From assembly GCA_030427205.1 (NCBI GenBank), contig JAUHXC010000041.1, positions 33,296 through 97,295 on the forward strand: a stretch of 64,000 nt of DNA, written 5' to 3'. The DNA is from a bacterium. Lineage in GTDB: Bacteria; Myxococcota_A; Bradymonadia; UBA7976; UBA1532. Below are positions 51,401-62,658 of this stretch, in pieces. The translations under genes were made by a program, and so were the position numbers. The notes under the pieces are model-generated. The model was given only the letters and a program-made list of their open reading frames with translations. It did not search any database and was not told where the DNA came from. Every line of letters begins with the position of its first letter. Positions within the stretch are counted from its first letter, which is position 1.

Positions 51401-52636
51401 GCCGTTGCCGTTGAGGTCTTCGCCGAGCTCGCCGCTGTCGAAGAAGCGGTCGCCGTTGAGATCCCAGGCGTAGCCCACCAGCCCGCCGAGCTCTTCGGGC
51501 ACGACCGCGCCGCCGGCGTCGAGCATGACCGGCTCACCCTGGGTGACGACGTAGGGCCCGCCGGGGTCGGCCACGGGCGGGTCGAGGATGGTGAAGGGCA
51601 GCTCGTCGCGCACGACCTCCTGGCCGCACGACGAGACGGTGAGCCGGGCCACGTAGCCCCCGGGCTCTTCGATGGCCTGACCCGGCACCAGGAAGGGGCA
51701 CGGGTTGATGAGCAGGCCGTTCTCGTCGACCTCGAGGTCCTCGAAGGCCGGGCACTCGTCGACGAAGTCTTCTTCGGTCATCAGCACCGCGTCGACCAGG
51801 TCGACGCAGCCGACCGGCGCGTCGATCTCGAAGACCACGGTGCCCCGGCCGATGCGATCGTCGGCGTCGAAGGTCACCGCGTCGTCGCCATCGGTGACGC
51901 AGAGCCCGTCGATGCCGCACCGGTAGCCCACCAGCCGCGACGAGATCGTGCCCTCGGGGGCCGGGATCTGGGTCGAGAGCTCGTACTCCTGCGCGTTGCC
52001 GCAGGTATCGGTCACCGTGTAGATGGTGCGCCGCAGGCAGCCGTCGATCTCCTCGCGGGTATCGAGCTGCACGGTCGGGTCGTTCTGCGCCGGCTCGGCG
52101 GGCGGGTTGGAGAACACGTTGTCGAGCAGGATGAAGTCGAGATCGGGGACCTCGGCGCACTGCTCGATCGCGTCGAGCTGGTCGATGTCGACCCGGATGA
52201 CGGGCGGCTCGCGGTCGAGTTCGAAGACCACGTCGTCGACGGCGGTGGTGTTCGGGTCGTCGAGCGGCCGCACGGTGATCGTCATGTCGAGGCGCGGGCT
52301 GTCGAAGAGGATGAACGGGTCGATGTAGAACTCGACGTCGGCCTCGGTGGCCCCGTCCTGGAAGTCGTAGCGACTCGTGAGCACGTCGGCGCCGTCGACG
52401 TTGATCGTGATGCTCAGCGGGCGCCCCTCGGGGTCGCCGAGGCGGGTGCGCACCTCGACCACGTTCGGCTCGGGGACCGCTTCGCCGCCGAGGATGCCTC
52501 CGGTGCCGACTTCGCCGCCGTTGTTGACGCACTGTCCGGCGGTCGGACTGAGGATCTCGACGGTGGGCAGATTTCCGCCCGCCCACGCTGTCGAAGTGCA
52601 GAGACACGTCGCCAGCCAGAACCCGATCTTGCGCAT
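48470..52636 (-). CDS. Giant secreted PKD-domain protein with C-terminal beta-propeller
   Basis: Start ATG 52636 was chosen because it opens a signal peptide (IGFWLATCLCTSTAWAGG); the product is 1388 residues. After an N-terminal Ig-like part, a segment of DLNGDRFFDSGELGEDLNGNG type looks calcium-binding (dockerin/EF-like). At least five PKD-type domains follow, recognisable by VAWNWDFGDQ, IEWDFGDGEPP, YTFDFGDGSPP and VVEWDFGDGSPP. The last 350 residues form a YVTN/NHL-like propeller (GVAAAPDGRFVFAAVPGSD, VWVVNAGSNDMSIIE). Such proteins are usually surface adhesins or matrix components. It is divergent from the lipoprotein gene at 52829, with 192 bases between. Confidence 0.85.
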   Translation of the reverse strand: MRKIGFWLATCLCTSTAWAGGNLPTVEILSPTAGQCVNNGGEVGTGGILGGEAVPEPNVVEVRTRLGDPEGRPLSITINVDGADVLTSRYDFQDGATEADVEFYIDPFILFDSPRLDMTITVRPLDDPNTTAVDDVVFELDREPPVIRVDIDQLDAIEQCAEVPDLDFILLDNVFSNPPAEPAQNDPTVQLDTREEIDGCLRRTIYTVTDTCGNAQEYELSTQIPAPEGTISSRLVGYRCGIDGLCVTDGDDAVTFDADDRIGRGTVVFEIDAPVGCVDLVDAVLMTEEDFVDECPAFEDLEVDENGLLINPCPFLVPGQAIEEPGGYVARLTVSSCGQEVVRDELPFTILDPPVADPGGPYVVTQGEPVMLDAGGAVVPEELGGLVGYAWDLNGDRFFDSGELGEDLNGNGIEDPFEADRNNNGMWDPPVDINGNGEIDLLEVFPALGGVAAPVALETDADGEFSVSLRVTAGNGAEALAEASVTVEDIDPDCQIGGPYEALEGEAIVFDASASTAGHPSDPLVAWNWDFGDQVNPQRGDDLPRPAHIYRQAGEFTVTLELEDIDSSAECQAIVTVAEVEPVVEGIGTLNDEDELVEGETIVMTAGESRAGSDSDPLVDFAWAIRRVGQAGEPLLADNGPLLRSPEFVFDDEGDYEVCLTVTDEDGDATTDCFELSIADLSPIARCAGPEEAVEGEELAFDALGSRPGGPADPIVRIEWDFGDGEPPVVVDNFNVAQPAPVLHTFRGNGLYTVNMTVFDEDNDARCSFDIDVADTRPTAALEVLYAGGEQTGYEGEPVEFDASDSAEGADAIVRYTFDFGDGSPPLVSDEPRVEYSYADNGDYQVRVTVQDQDGSTEQATLVARVANRDPTVELRANELQFELGQQVQFVTVIDGNVPQNGNPQVAAVVGDVEADLPPRVVEWDFGDGSPPDTRLRPDHRYNAIGEYTVTVLVEDADGGTAEAEIEVEVTAAAPRIAIVEPQTTREGVELVVDVAVEAPLLGEDPATLQINIPGQPPGAEVEVLEDGPADRIVRMTWTPTYYQAGRYTLQVRAAAVEVPRSDRTRNISIIVDEGGTPRLAAVGGTAGRGVMTIYDYGADDFRAVAEVELGLGVGGVAAAPDGRFVFAAVPGSDRVAVVQTSGRLQPTPVRRIPVGSRPASVATGMGYVWVVNAGSNDMSIIEIETLKVVGTVDLAPVQTPTDVVWLPDGFDGIAGATLAVIGRRGGHVAIVDAAAALAGQDAVLGSIQTGGVLTRIAAAPTGWLHVADAKTRRIYRMNASDVAGGRDAGDGVPLSFAPRDLTYQGETLYVATGDALLEVTDDGDVRSADLLIEAQALTTADEQILGGGALVVASPTRIENLSPGVLGRLRNAGATRIRWLTAFVALE

Positions 52637-52828
52637 CACGCTGGATACCCCCCGGTCGCGTACGGCACACAGCCTACCCGGGTCGCCCAGGCAGATCAAA
52701 GCGCGAAAGCGGCGTCGCCGACCGTTCCCGCTCCACCGCACCACTGCATGTTTTCAGCGTGACCGCAAGGTTGCAACGGCGCGCTGATCTTCCTTAGCAT
52801 CGCCGGGAGTCCATCTGGGGGATACCGA

Positions 52829-55711
52829 ATGCGGGCGGATGCATATCTGCGCCGGAGCGCGATCGCGCTGGCGGCGACCTTGGCGTTGTTCGGCTGTGAC
52901 AGTGGGGAGACCGACCCGGGCGCCGACATGGGCCAGGGGGGCATGGCGGGTGAAGGCGGCACCGGCGGCGACGGCCCCGACGAAGGCATGGGCGGCACCG
53001 GCGGCGTGGGCGGCGAGGTGATGCCCGAGATGGGCGTGCCCTGCGAATGCGAGCGCGGCGTATGCGACGACGGCGGCAACTGCGTCGACGCCGAGCCGTG
53101 CGCCGCCGATGTGGAGTGTCTGGACGGCAACATCTGTGAGGAGGGCGCGTGTATCGCCGGCTGCGCCGACGACGCGGCCTGCGCGATGGCCGATCCGGGT
53201 ACGCCGCTGTGCATCGACGGGCGCTGCGGCAACTGCCGGGAGGACGCCGACTGCTTCGGCGCGGCGACCTGCGATCCGGCGAGCTTCACCTGCACCGAGC
53301 CCGACCCGTGCACCGACAGCCGCGAATGCGCCGGTGACCGGGTCTGCATCGACGGGGCCTGCGGCGCGCGGCCGAGCTGCGCCGACGATGGCTGCCCCGG
53401 CGGCTGGCAGTGCCTGCCGAGCGGGGAGTGCGCGCCGGTCCGGGCGGGCACGTGCAGCGACGACGCCGACTGTGGTCTGGGTCAGGTGTGCCTCGGCGGC
53501 AACCCGGCGGTCTGCGGCAGCTGCCGCGCCGACGACGACTGCCCCGGCACCCAGGTCTGCGTGACCGGGCCCGATGGCAACCGCTGTCAGGAGCTCGGCG
53601 GCTGCGGCACCGACGACGACTGCGTCGGCGCCCGCACGTGCGACGGCGCCAACTGCGCGCCGCCCGAGTGCGTCGACGACGGGGTCGAGCCCAACGACGG
53701 CCCGGGCAGCGCGACGCCCATCGGCCCCGGGCTGTACCTCGGCCTGCAGAGCTGCAACAACGACTGGTACGCCTTCGAGCTGCCGGCGGACACCACCGCC
53801 GAGATCATCGTGCGTCAGGCCGACCGCGGCGCCGATCTGGCGCTGTCGCTGACCGACATCAACGGCAACGTCTTCTCCCGCAGCCAGGGCCCCGAGGCCA
53901 ACGAGGCGCTCGTGGTCGGGCCCTTCCCCGACCCGCGCCCGCTCGCCGTGCTCGTCGAGCAGGTCGGGCCGGCCTCGGCGGCGGCCTACAGCCTCGAGCT
54001 GGCCTTCTTCGAAGACGGCGCCCGCTGCGTCGACGATCGCTACGACGTGGGCGGCGGCGACGATGACCGCGACACCGCCCGCCGGGTGCGCAGCCCGGGG
54101 GACGTCGGCTTCCCCGGTGATCTGTCGGGGCGCATCTGCCCCGGCGACGACGACTTCTTCTGCTTCCAGCTCAACGCCCGCGAGGAGCTGACGGTCACCG
54201 TCGAGGTGGTCGCCGGCAACCCGGTGATCGTCGGCGAGCTCTTCGGCAGCAACGGCATGCCGGTCAACGACGGCACGGGGCGCTGGAGCCGGGCCGAGGA
54301 GCCGATGGACATCGTCGCCCGCGGCGCGGCGGGCACCTGGTGCCTGCGGCTGTCGAGCGAGAACGACGTGGCCGGCACCTACCGGGTCAACCTGAGCGCG
54401 GTCAGCCCCGAGGTGCGCGCCCTGTGCGGCAACGCCGAACCGCTGCCGCTCGCCGGCGGCGCGGTGCTCACCGACGACGTGCTGCCCGACAACGCGGTGG
54501 CCTCGCCGCAGTGCGCCGGCCGCGATGCCGACGGCGGCGAGAAGGTCTACACGATCATCATCGATGATCCCGACGTCGCCGACTGCGCCCAGAACCCGTG
54601 CGTGCATCCCCCGGTGATGCTCACCGCGCGGGCCGCCGGGCTGCCGGGCGGCACCCTCGGCGACCCGGTCATCAGCCTGCGCACCGCCTGCGAAGACAAC
54701 GACAGCGAGGTGGCCTGCGCCGACGACAGCCCCGACCCGGCCGATCCGCTCTTCCCGCGGATCAACCCCGCGGTCTTGCGGCTGCCGGTGACGGCGCCGG
54801 GGGAGTACACCCTGATCGTCGACGGGGTCGACGTGGGCGAGACGCCGGAGTTCGAGCTGAGCGTCGACGCGGCCCCGCTCGCCGCGCCGCCGCCCAACGA
54901 CACCTGTGAGGACGCGCCGCCCCTCGACCTGCTCGGCGGCGTCGCCGAGGTCGCGGTCAACCTGGCCCAGGCCGACGACGACTACGCCGCCTGCCTCGGC
55001 GCGGGCGGCCCCGACGTGGCCTACGCCTTCAGCATCGACCGGGTCTCCAACGTGCGGTTGCAGGTGCTGGCCCAGCCCAACGACTTCGCGGTGGGTGCGT
55101 ACATCGCCGCCGATTGCGGCGGCGCGACGGTGGCCTGCGGCTTCGGCTTCGAGGACGCGCTGCAGCCGGGCGACTACTTCCTGGTGCTCGACGGGGTCGA
55201 CGCCAACGCCCGCGGCCGGGTCACCGCTCAGCTGGTCGTCGAGCCCACGCCCGACGCGCCGGCCAATGACACCTGCGAAGCGGCCGAGGCCCTCGACGCC
55301 GGCGGCGGCACGCTCTCGGGCAATACCCGCGGCGCCGGCGACGACTATCGACTGCCCGAGGCCACGAGCTGCACCGACTACAATACCCGCGGCGGTGACG
55401 TCGCCTACCGGCTGCCCCGGGCCGCCCAAGGGCGCTACTTCGTCGAGGCGACGCCCATCGGCGGCTGGGACCTCTCGCTGGCGGTGGTCGGCGGCTGCGA
55501 CAACCACACCGGCGAAGCCGGGTGCAGCGACGGGGCGTTGACCGAGGCGGTGGTCTTCGATGCGCCGGGCGGCGAGCTCTTCGTCATCGTCGACGGCACC
55601 AACGGCGAGAGCGGCCGCTTCGACCTGCGCTGGGGCCCGGCCGACTGCGAGATCGACGTCGACTGCGACGGCGACCAGGCCTGCGTGGACTACACCTGCG
55701 TCGACCCCTGA
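52829..55711 (+). CDS. Giant Cys-rich lipoprotein with PPC-like domains
   Basis: The 960-residue lipoprotein has the lipobox ALFGC (Cys23), a Gly/Met/Asp linker, and about ten short Cys modules (CxDDxDCxxxxxC) up to about residue 285. Four PPC-like domains follow, introduced by VEPNDGPGSA, GGGDDDRDTA, PPPNDTCEDA and APANDTCEAA. The protein ends with a further Cys module (DCEIDVDCDGDQACVDYTC). It has the same architecture as the 45104-48421 product but faces away from it across the PKD gene. It may bind a surface or secreted partner; no enzymatic motif is present. Confidence 0.87.
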   Translation: MRADAYLRRSAIALAATLALFGCDSGETDPGADMGQGGMAGEGGTGGDGPDEGMGGTGGVGGEVMPEMGVPCECERGVCDDGGNCVDAEPCAADVECLDGNICEEGACIAGCADDAACAMADPGTPLCIDGRCGNCREDADCFGAATCDPASFTCTEPDPCTDSRECAGDRVCIDGACGARPSCADDGCPGGWQCLPSGECAPVRAGTCSDDADCGLGQVCLGGNPAVCGSCRADDDCPGTQVCVTGPDGNRCQELGGCGTDDDCVGARTCDGANCAPPECVDDGVEPNDGPGSATPIGPGLYLGLQSCNNDWYAFELPADTTAEIIVRQADRGADLALSLTDINGNVFSRSQGPEANEALVVGPFPDPRPLAVLVEQVGPASAAAYSLELAFFEDGARCVDDRYDVGGGDDDRDTARRVRSPGDVGFPGDLSGRICPGDDDFFCFQLNAREELTVTVEVVAGNPVIVGELFGSNGMPVNDGTGRWSRAEEPMDIVARGAAGTWCLRLSSENDVAGTYRVNLSAVSPEVRALCGNAEPLPLAGGAVLTDDVLPDNAVASPQCAGRDADGGEKVYTIIIDDPDVADCAQNPCVHPPVMLTARAAGLPGGTLGDPVISLRTACEDNDSEVACADDSPDPADPLFPRINPAVLRLPVTAPGEYTLIVDGVDVGETPEFELSVDAAPLAAPPPNDTCEDAPPLDLLGGVAEVAVNLAQADDDYAACLGAGGPDVAYAFSIDRVSNVRLQVLAQPNDFAVGAYIAADCGGATVACGFGFEDALQPGDYFLVLDGVDANARGRVTAQLVVEPTPDAPANDTCEAAEALDAGGGTLSGNTRGAGDDYRLPEATSCTDYNTRGGDVAYRLPRAAQGRYFVEATPIGGWDLSLAVVGGCDNHTGEAGCSDGALTEAVVFDAPGGELFVIVDGTNGESGRFDLRWGPADCEIDVDCDGDQACVDYTCVDP

Positions 55712-55807
55712 TCGACGCGCCGCGACCCGCCGGCGTACGGCCGGACGCCCCCTCCCCCGCAGACCCCGGCCGCCGGACGCGATAGACTGTCGCGAGCCGG
55801 AGGCCCG

Positions 55808-57697
55808 ATGTCAGCCGACCCCCCCTCGCCCGATCCCGCACAGACCTTGCCGCCGCTGCCCGAGACCCTGGGCCGCACGCTGCACCGCCACGACGAGACC
55901 CTGGCGCCCGACTGGGATCCGACGACGACGACCGGACCCCGCGCGCCAGGGCCGAGTTCGGCGCCGTCGCTGCCGCGCCTGGGCCTCGTCGGCGAGGTGA
56001 GCGGACCCCCGGAGTATCGTATGGGCGAGCCCCTCGGCCGGGGCGCGACCGCGGTGGTCTACGCGGCGCAGCATCTGCCGCTGGGGCGCACGGTGGCCAT
56101 CAAGACCCTGCGGCCGGAGCGCAGCGGGCCCGCGGCGGACGACGCGCTGGTGGACGAAGCCCGCATCGCCTGCCTCGAACACCCCAACATCGTGCCGGTG
56201 CACGCCATCGGTCGAGACGGCCGCGGCCGGCCGATGCTGGTGATGAAGCGGGTCGAGGGGCAGCCCTGGTCGGCGGCCGCGGGCCGACCCGACCACCCGC
56301 TCTGGGACCGCTGGCCGGGCGACGCGCTCGACCGCGCGGTGCAGGTGGCGCTGCGCGTGGCCGACGCGCTCTCGGCGGCCCACCACGCCGGCGTGCTGCA
56401 CCGGGACATCAAGCCGAGCAACGTGGTGCTCGGCCATCGGGGCGAGGTCTACCTCGTCGACTGGGGCATCGCCGCCCGGCTCGACGGCGACGGGCGGCTC
56501 ATGGCGCCGCTGGCCGGTACGCCGGCCTACATGGCCCCCGAGATGTTCGACGAGACGCGCCCGCTCGACCGCCGCAGCGATGTCTACCTGCTCGGCGCGA
56601 CGCTCTACGCCGCGCTGGCCGGCCGCCCGCCCCATCGGGCGAGCAGCTTGTCGGGCCTGGCGGTGGCCGCTCATCGCCCGCCCGACCCGCTGGACGATGT
56701 GCCGACCGAGCTGGCCGGCATCGTCTACCGCGCGATGGACCCCGACCCCGACCGGCGCTTCGCCGACATCGAGGCCCTGCGTCGGGCCCTGGTGGACTTC
56801 CTCGACCACCGTTCGGCGCTGGAGTGGGTCGATCGGGCCGACGCCCGCCGCGCGCAGCTCGACGCCGCCGACCTCGAGCCGGGGCAGCGGGACCAGCTGA
56901 TCGCCGAGGCCCGCTTCGGCTATCGCAGCGCCCTCGATACGTGGCCCGACTGCGCGCCGGCCCGCGCGCGGCTGCAGGCGCTGCTCGAGTCGGTGGTGCG
57001 CGCTGACCTCGCCCGCGGCGACGTGGTGGCCGCCCGCCGCGCCCTGGTCGAGCTGCCGACGCCATCGCCCGCGCTCAACGCCGAACTGACCGCCGCCGAA
57101 GCCCGGGTCGACGCCGAGCGGGTCGAGCTCGACGCCGCCCGGGCCCACGCCGCGGCCCTCGATACGGGCGCCGGTCGCAGCCGGCGGCGCAAGTGGCTGC
57201 CGGCGGTGATCCTGCTGGTGTTGGTGGGCCCGATCCGCCTCGGCGTATCGCGGCTGGTGGGTACGTTCGAGCCCGAGCACGTACACCCCACCCGACCCCT
57301 CGCGCCCCTGCTCATCGCGCTGGTCATCGAGATCTACCTGCGCCGCCGACCGCCCACCGGCGAAGGCGCGCTCTTCAACCGCAACCTGCTGCGCCTGGGC
57401 CAGATCACGATCGGCGCGTCGGGGCTGGCGTGGCTGCAGGCCCTGCTCGGCTGGAGCAGCGTCAGCGATACGGCCTTCGACATCCTGATGCTGCAGGGCG
57501 CCGTCGCCGCCATGGCCGCCGCCACCCTCGATCGGCGCTTCGCGATGATGCTGCTGTCGGCGGCCGCGGGCATCGTCGCGGCCCTGATCGTGCCGCCGGC
57601 GGCAGAGCTGGCGTTGGGCGTGCACCTGCTGGTGACGATGCTCGTCCTCGAGCACGCGTGGGACGACGGCCGCCGGGCGCCGCGGCCGCCTACCTGA
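55808..57697 (+). CDS. Hanks-type serine/threonine protein kinase, membrane-bound
   Basis: The 629-residue protein has a Pro-rich N-terminus, then a kinase domain at about 70-350. The Gly loop is LGRGATAVVYAA (76-87), K99 is in TVAIK, and HRDIKPSN (198-205) is complete. DWG (218-220) stands in place of DFG, a change that keeps the metal-binding Asp, and PAYMAPE follows. All catalytic residues are present, unlike the homologue at 2851. A helical linker (about 350-455) leads to several TM helices (from about 464 to 620), an unusual multi-pass C-terminus. It ends eight bases inside the convergent sigma-54 activator gene. It may work in one pathway with that FHA-bearing activator. Confidence 0.92.
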   Translation: MSADPPSPDPAQTLPPLPETLGRTLHRHDETLAPDWDPTTTTGPRAPGPSSAPSLPRLGLVGEVSGPPEYRMGEPLGRGATAVVYAAQHLPLGRTVAIKTLRPERSGPAADDALVDEARIACLEHPNIVPVHAIGRDGRGRPMLVMKRVEGQPWSAAAGRPDHPLWDRWPGDALDRAVQVALRVADALSAAHHAGVLHRDIKPSNVVLGHRGEVYLVDWGIAARLDGDGRLMAPLAGTPAYMAPEMFDETRPLDRRSDVYLLGATLYAALAGRPPHRASSLSGLAVAAHRPPDPLDDVPTELAGIVYRAMDPDPDRRFADIEALRRALVDFLDHRSALEWVDRADARRAQLDAADLEPGQRDQLIAEARFGYRSALDTWPDCAPARARLQALLESVVRADLARGDVVAARRALVELPTPSPALNAELTAAEARVDAERVELDAARAHAAALDTGAGRSRRRKWLPAVILLVLVGPIRLGVSRLVGTFEPEHVHPTRPLAPLLIALVIEIYLRRRPPTGEGALFNRNLLRLGQITIGASGLAWLQALLGWSSVSDTAFDILMLQGAVAAMAAATLDRRFAMMLLSAAAGIVAALIVPPAAELALGVHLLVTMLVLEHAWDDGRRAPRPPT

Positions 57698-59249
57698 GCC
57701 CCAGCTGCTTCATGCGCCGCTTGAGGGCCTGGGCCGAGACCTCGAGGTGGGCCGCCCGCTGCGCCAGATCGGGGTGCACGCGACCGGCCGCCTCGATCTC
57801 GGCGGCGCTCAGATCGGCCGCCTTGCGCACGCGGTCGCAGCGATCGACCCGACCGTAGAGCGCGGTGCGCGAGACCCCCAGGGCCTCGGCGGCGGCCTTG
57901 ATCTCGTAGTCATGGGCCCGCAGCGCCTCGACGAGCGCGTCGTCGGTGACCTCGTCGACGTGGCGGTAGCGCTTGCGTGGGCTCGGGGCCTCGACGGGCG
58001 GCTGCGCGGCGACGGCCGGCTCGCCGCCCGCGGGCCCACCCAACAGACGGGGCAGGACGTCGCGCCATTGATCCAGCCGCGGCCGATCGCGGTGCATGAT
58101 CACGAGCTGCCGGGTGACGTTGCGCAGCTGGCGTACGTTGCCCGGCCAGTCGTGCAGCAGCAGCGCGCTCATCAGATCCGCCGGCAGCCACGGCCGGCGC
58201 GGGTCGGGCGCCCAGCGGTCGGAGAGGCCCATCGCGGCCAGCTCGGCCCGGGCGAAGTGCGCGAACAGCGGCCCGACATCCGCCCGGCGCTCGGCCAGCG
58301 GCGGCACGTGCACCTGAAAGCCGGCCAGCCGATGCAGCAGCGGCACCCGGAACCGCGCCGCGTCGCCCAGATCGGCGTCGGTCGCCGAGATCAGCCGCAC
58401 GTCGACCGAGACCGCCCGCCGACCGCCCACCGGCCGGATCTCGCGGGTCTCGAGCGCGCGCAGCAGCATCGCCTGCACATCGGCCGGGGTATCGCCCACC
58501 TCGTCGAGGAAGAGCGTGCCGCCGTTGGCGGTGACGAAGTGCCCGGTGTGATCGCTCACCGCGCCGCTGAAAGCGCCGCGGGCGTGGCCGAAGAGCGTCG
58601 AGGCGGCCAGCTCGGGCTGAACCGCCGCCATGTTGACCGCGACCCAGCGCCGATTGCGCCGCCGGCTCGCGCCGTGGATCGCCCGGGCCACGAGCTCCTT
58701 GCCCGCGCCCGACGGCCCGCGGATGAGCACCGGCACCTCCAGGTCGGCGACCAGCGCGATCTCGCGCCGCACCCGATCGAGCCCCGGGCTCGGGCCCACC
58801 AGCCCGAAGTCGGGGCCCGACTCGACCGTCGGCCGCCGCTGCAACACGAGCACCACCTGCTGCCCGAGCTGGAGCACCACGCCCCGCCGCAGCGCGCCCG
58901 GATCGAGCGGCGCGGTCTCGGCCACCGACCGCCCGTCGATCGCCACCGGCGTACTGGTGCCGCGCGCGTCCACCATCGCGCCGAGCACAACCGGCTTGCG
59001 GCTGATGAACGGATCGTCGAGCGGCCGCCCGTCGTCGAAGCGCGGCTCGAGGCGCGCGAGCGGCGCCCCGCCCGGGCGGCTGTCGAGGTCGACGAAGCGC
59101 CCGATGCGGCTCGGATCGGGGTGGGCCATGATCGTCAGCCGCAGCACATCGCTCGGCGGCGGCTCGGTGCGATCACGCAGGAGGGGGTCGAGGGTCTCGA
59201 GGTCGACGGTCATGCCGGGCATGGTAGCGCGTCGGCGCGCGGGGGACAT
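57690..59249 (-). CDS. Sigma-54-dependent activator with FHA-like domain
   Basis: Up to 519 residues. The N-terminal domain (about 60-140) has FHA features (FISRKPVVLG, GVVLQLGQQVVLVLQR) and would bind phosphothreonine. The AAA+ domain follows: Walker A GPSGAGKE (178-185), GAFSGA (225-230) where the sigma-54 contact loop is usually GAFTGA, Walker B TLFLDE and the WPGNVRQLRN segment. The C-terminus has a Fis-type helix-turn-helix (AAAEALGVSRTALYGRV) and a second similar unit (AAHLEVSAQALKRRMKQLG). ATG 59249 has AGGGGG upstream; ATG 59222 and 59213 are alternatives. It is convergent with the kinase gene. Confidence 0.9.
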   Translation of the reverse strand: MSPARRRATMPGMTVDLETLDPLLRDRTEPPPSDVLRLTIMAHPDPSRIGRFVDLDSRPGGAPLARLEPRFDDGRPLDDPFISRKPVVLGAMVDARGTSTPVAIDGRSVAETAPLDPGALRRGVVLQLGQQVVLVLQRRPTVESGPDFGLVGPSPGLDRVRREIALVADLEVPVLIRGPSGAGKELVARAIHGASRRRNRRWVAVNMAAVQPELAASTLFGHARGAFSGAVSDHTGHFVTANGGTLFLDEVGDTPADVQAMLLRALETREIRPVGGRRAVSVDVRLISATDADLGDAARFRVPLLHRLAGFQVHVPPLAERRADVGPLFAHFARAELAAMGLSDRWAPDPRRPWLPADLMSALLLHDWPGNVRQLRNVTRQLVIMHRDRPRLDQWRDVLPRLLGGPAGGEPAVAAQPPVEAPSPRKRYRHVDEVTDDALVEALRAHDYEIKAAAEALGVSRTALYGRVDRCDRVRKAADLSAAEIEAAGRVHPDLAQRAAHLEVSAQALKRRMKQLGLR

Positions 59250-59293
59250 CTACGCCCCCTGCGCGCCAACTCCGTGCCCGGGCGCGGCCGCGC

Positions 59294-62374
<3,081 letters not shown>

Positions 62375-62658
62375 CCAGGTATCCCCTCCTCTTGACGGCG
62401 CTTCGCCCGCAGGGCTTTGCGAAGTATTCAAAGATTGAAAAGCAAGTGCGCCCTACAGTGTGGAAAATACAGAAGTGCGCCGTCCGGTGCAATTGCCTAT
62501 TGCACAGTGGGGGGCTCGTTCTTTTCGGGGCGGTGCCCGCTGTGGGCAGGTGGTTGGCAGCGGACGGTCGAGCACTGAAAGCGGACGCCCGCTCAGCGGC
62601 GTCGAGAGCGCAGTCGGGCTGATACCTTGACCGCTTACGCAATCACCGCGAGAAGGCG
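62375..62658. promoter_or_regulatory. Divergent promoter region between two secreted-protein genes
   Basis: The 284-base gap is AT-richer than average between 62420 and 62510. It holds a perfect inverted repeat GTGCAAT / ATTGCAC (62487-62493, 62499-62505) with a five-base spacer, and AAGTGCGCC twice, 30 bases apart (62444 and 62474). These may be regulator sites for the genes on either side. No coding frame is seen. Confidence 0.45.

Noticed and set aside
48839..52762. A 1307-codon plus-strand open frame, and a similar one at 45362-48574
   Set aside because: Both lie opposite proteins with unmistakable PKD, Cys and PPC motifs; their His/Val/Gly-rich content is typical of shadow frames.
56456..56470. 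DWG in place of DFG as a sign of a second pseudokinase
   Set aside because: The metal-binding Asp is kept and Lys99, HRD and the loop Asn are intact, so activity is expected.
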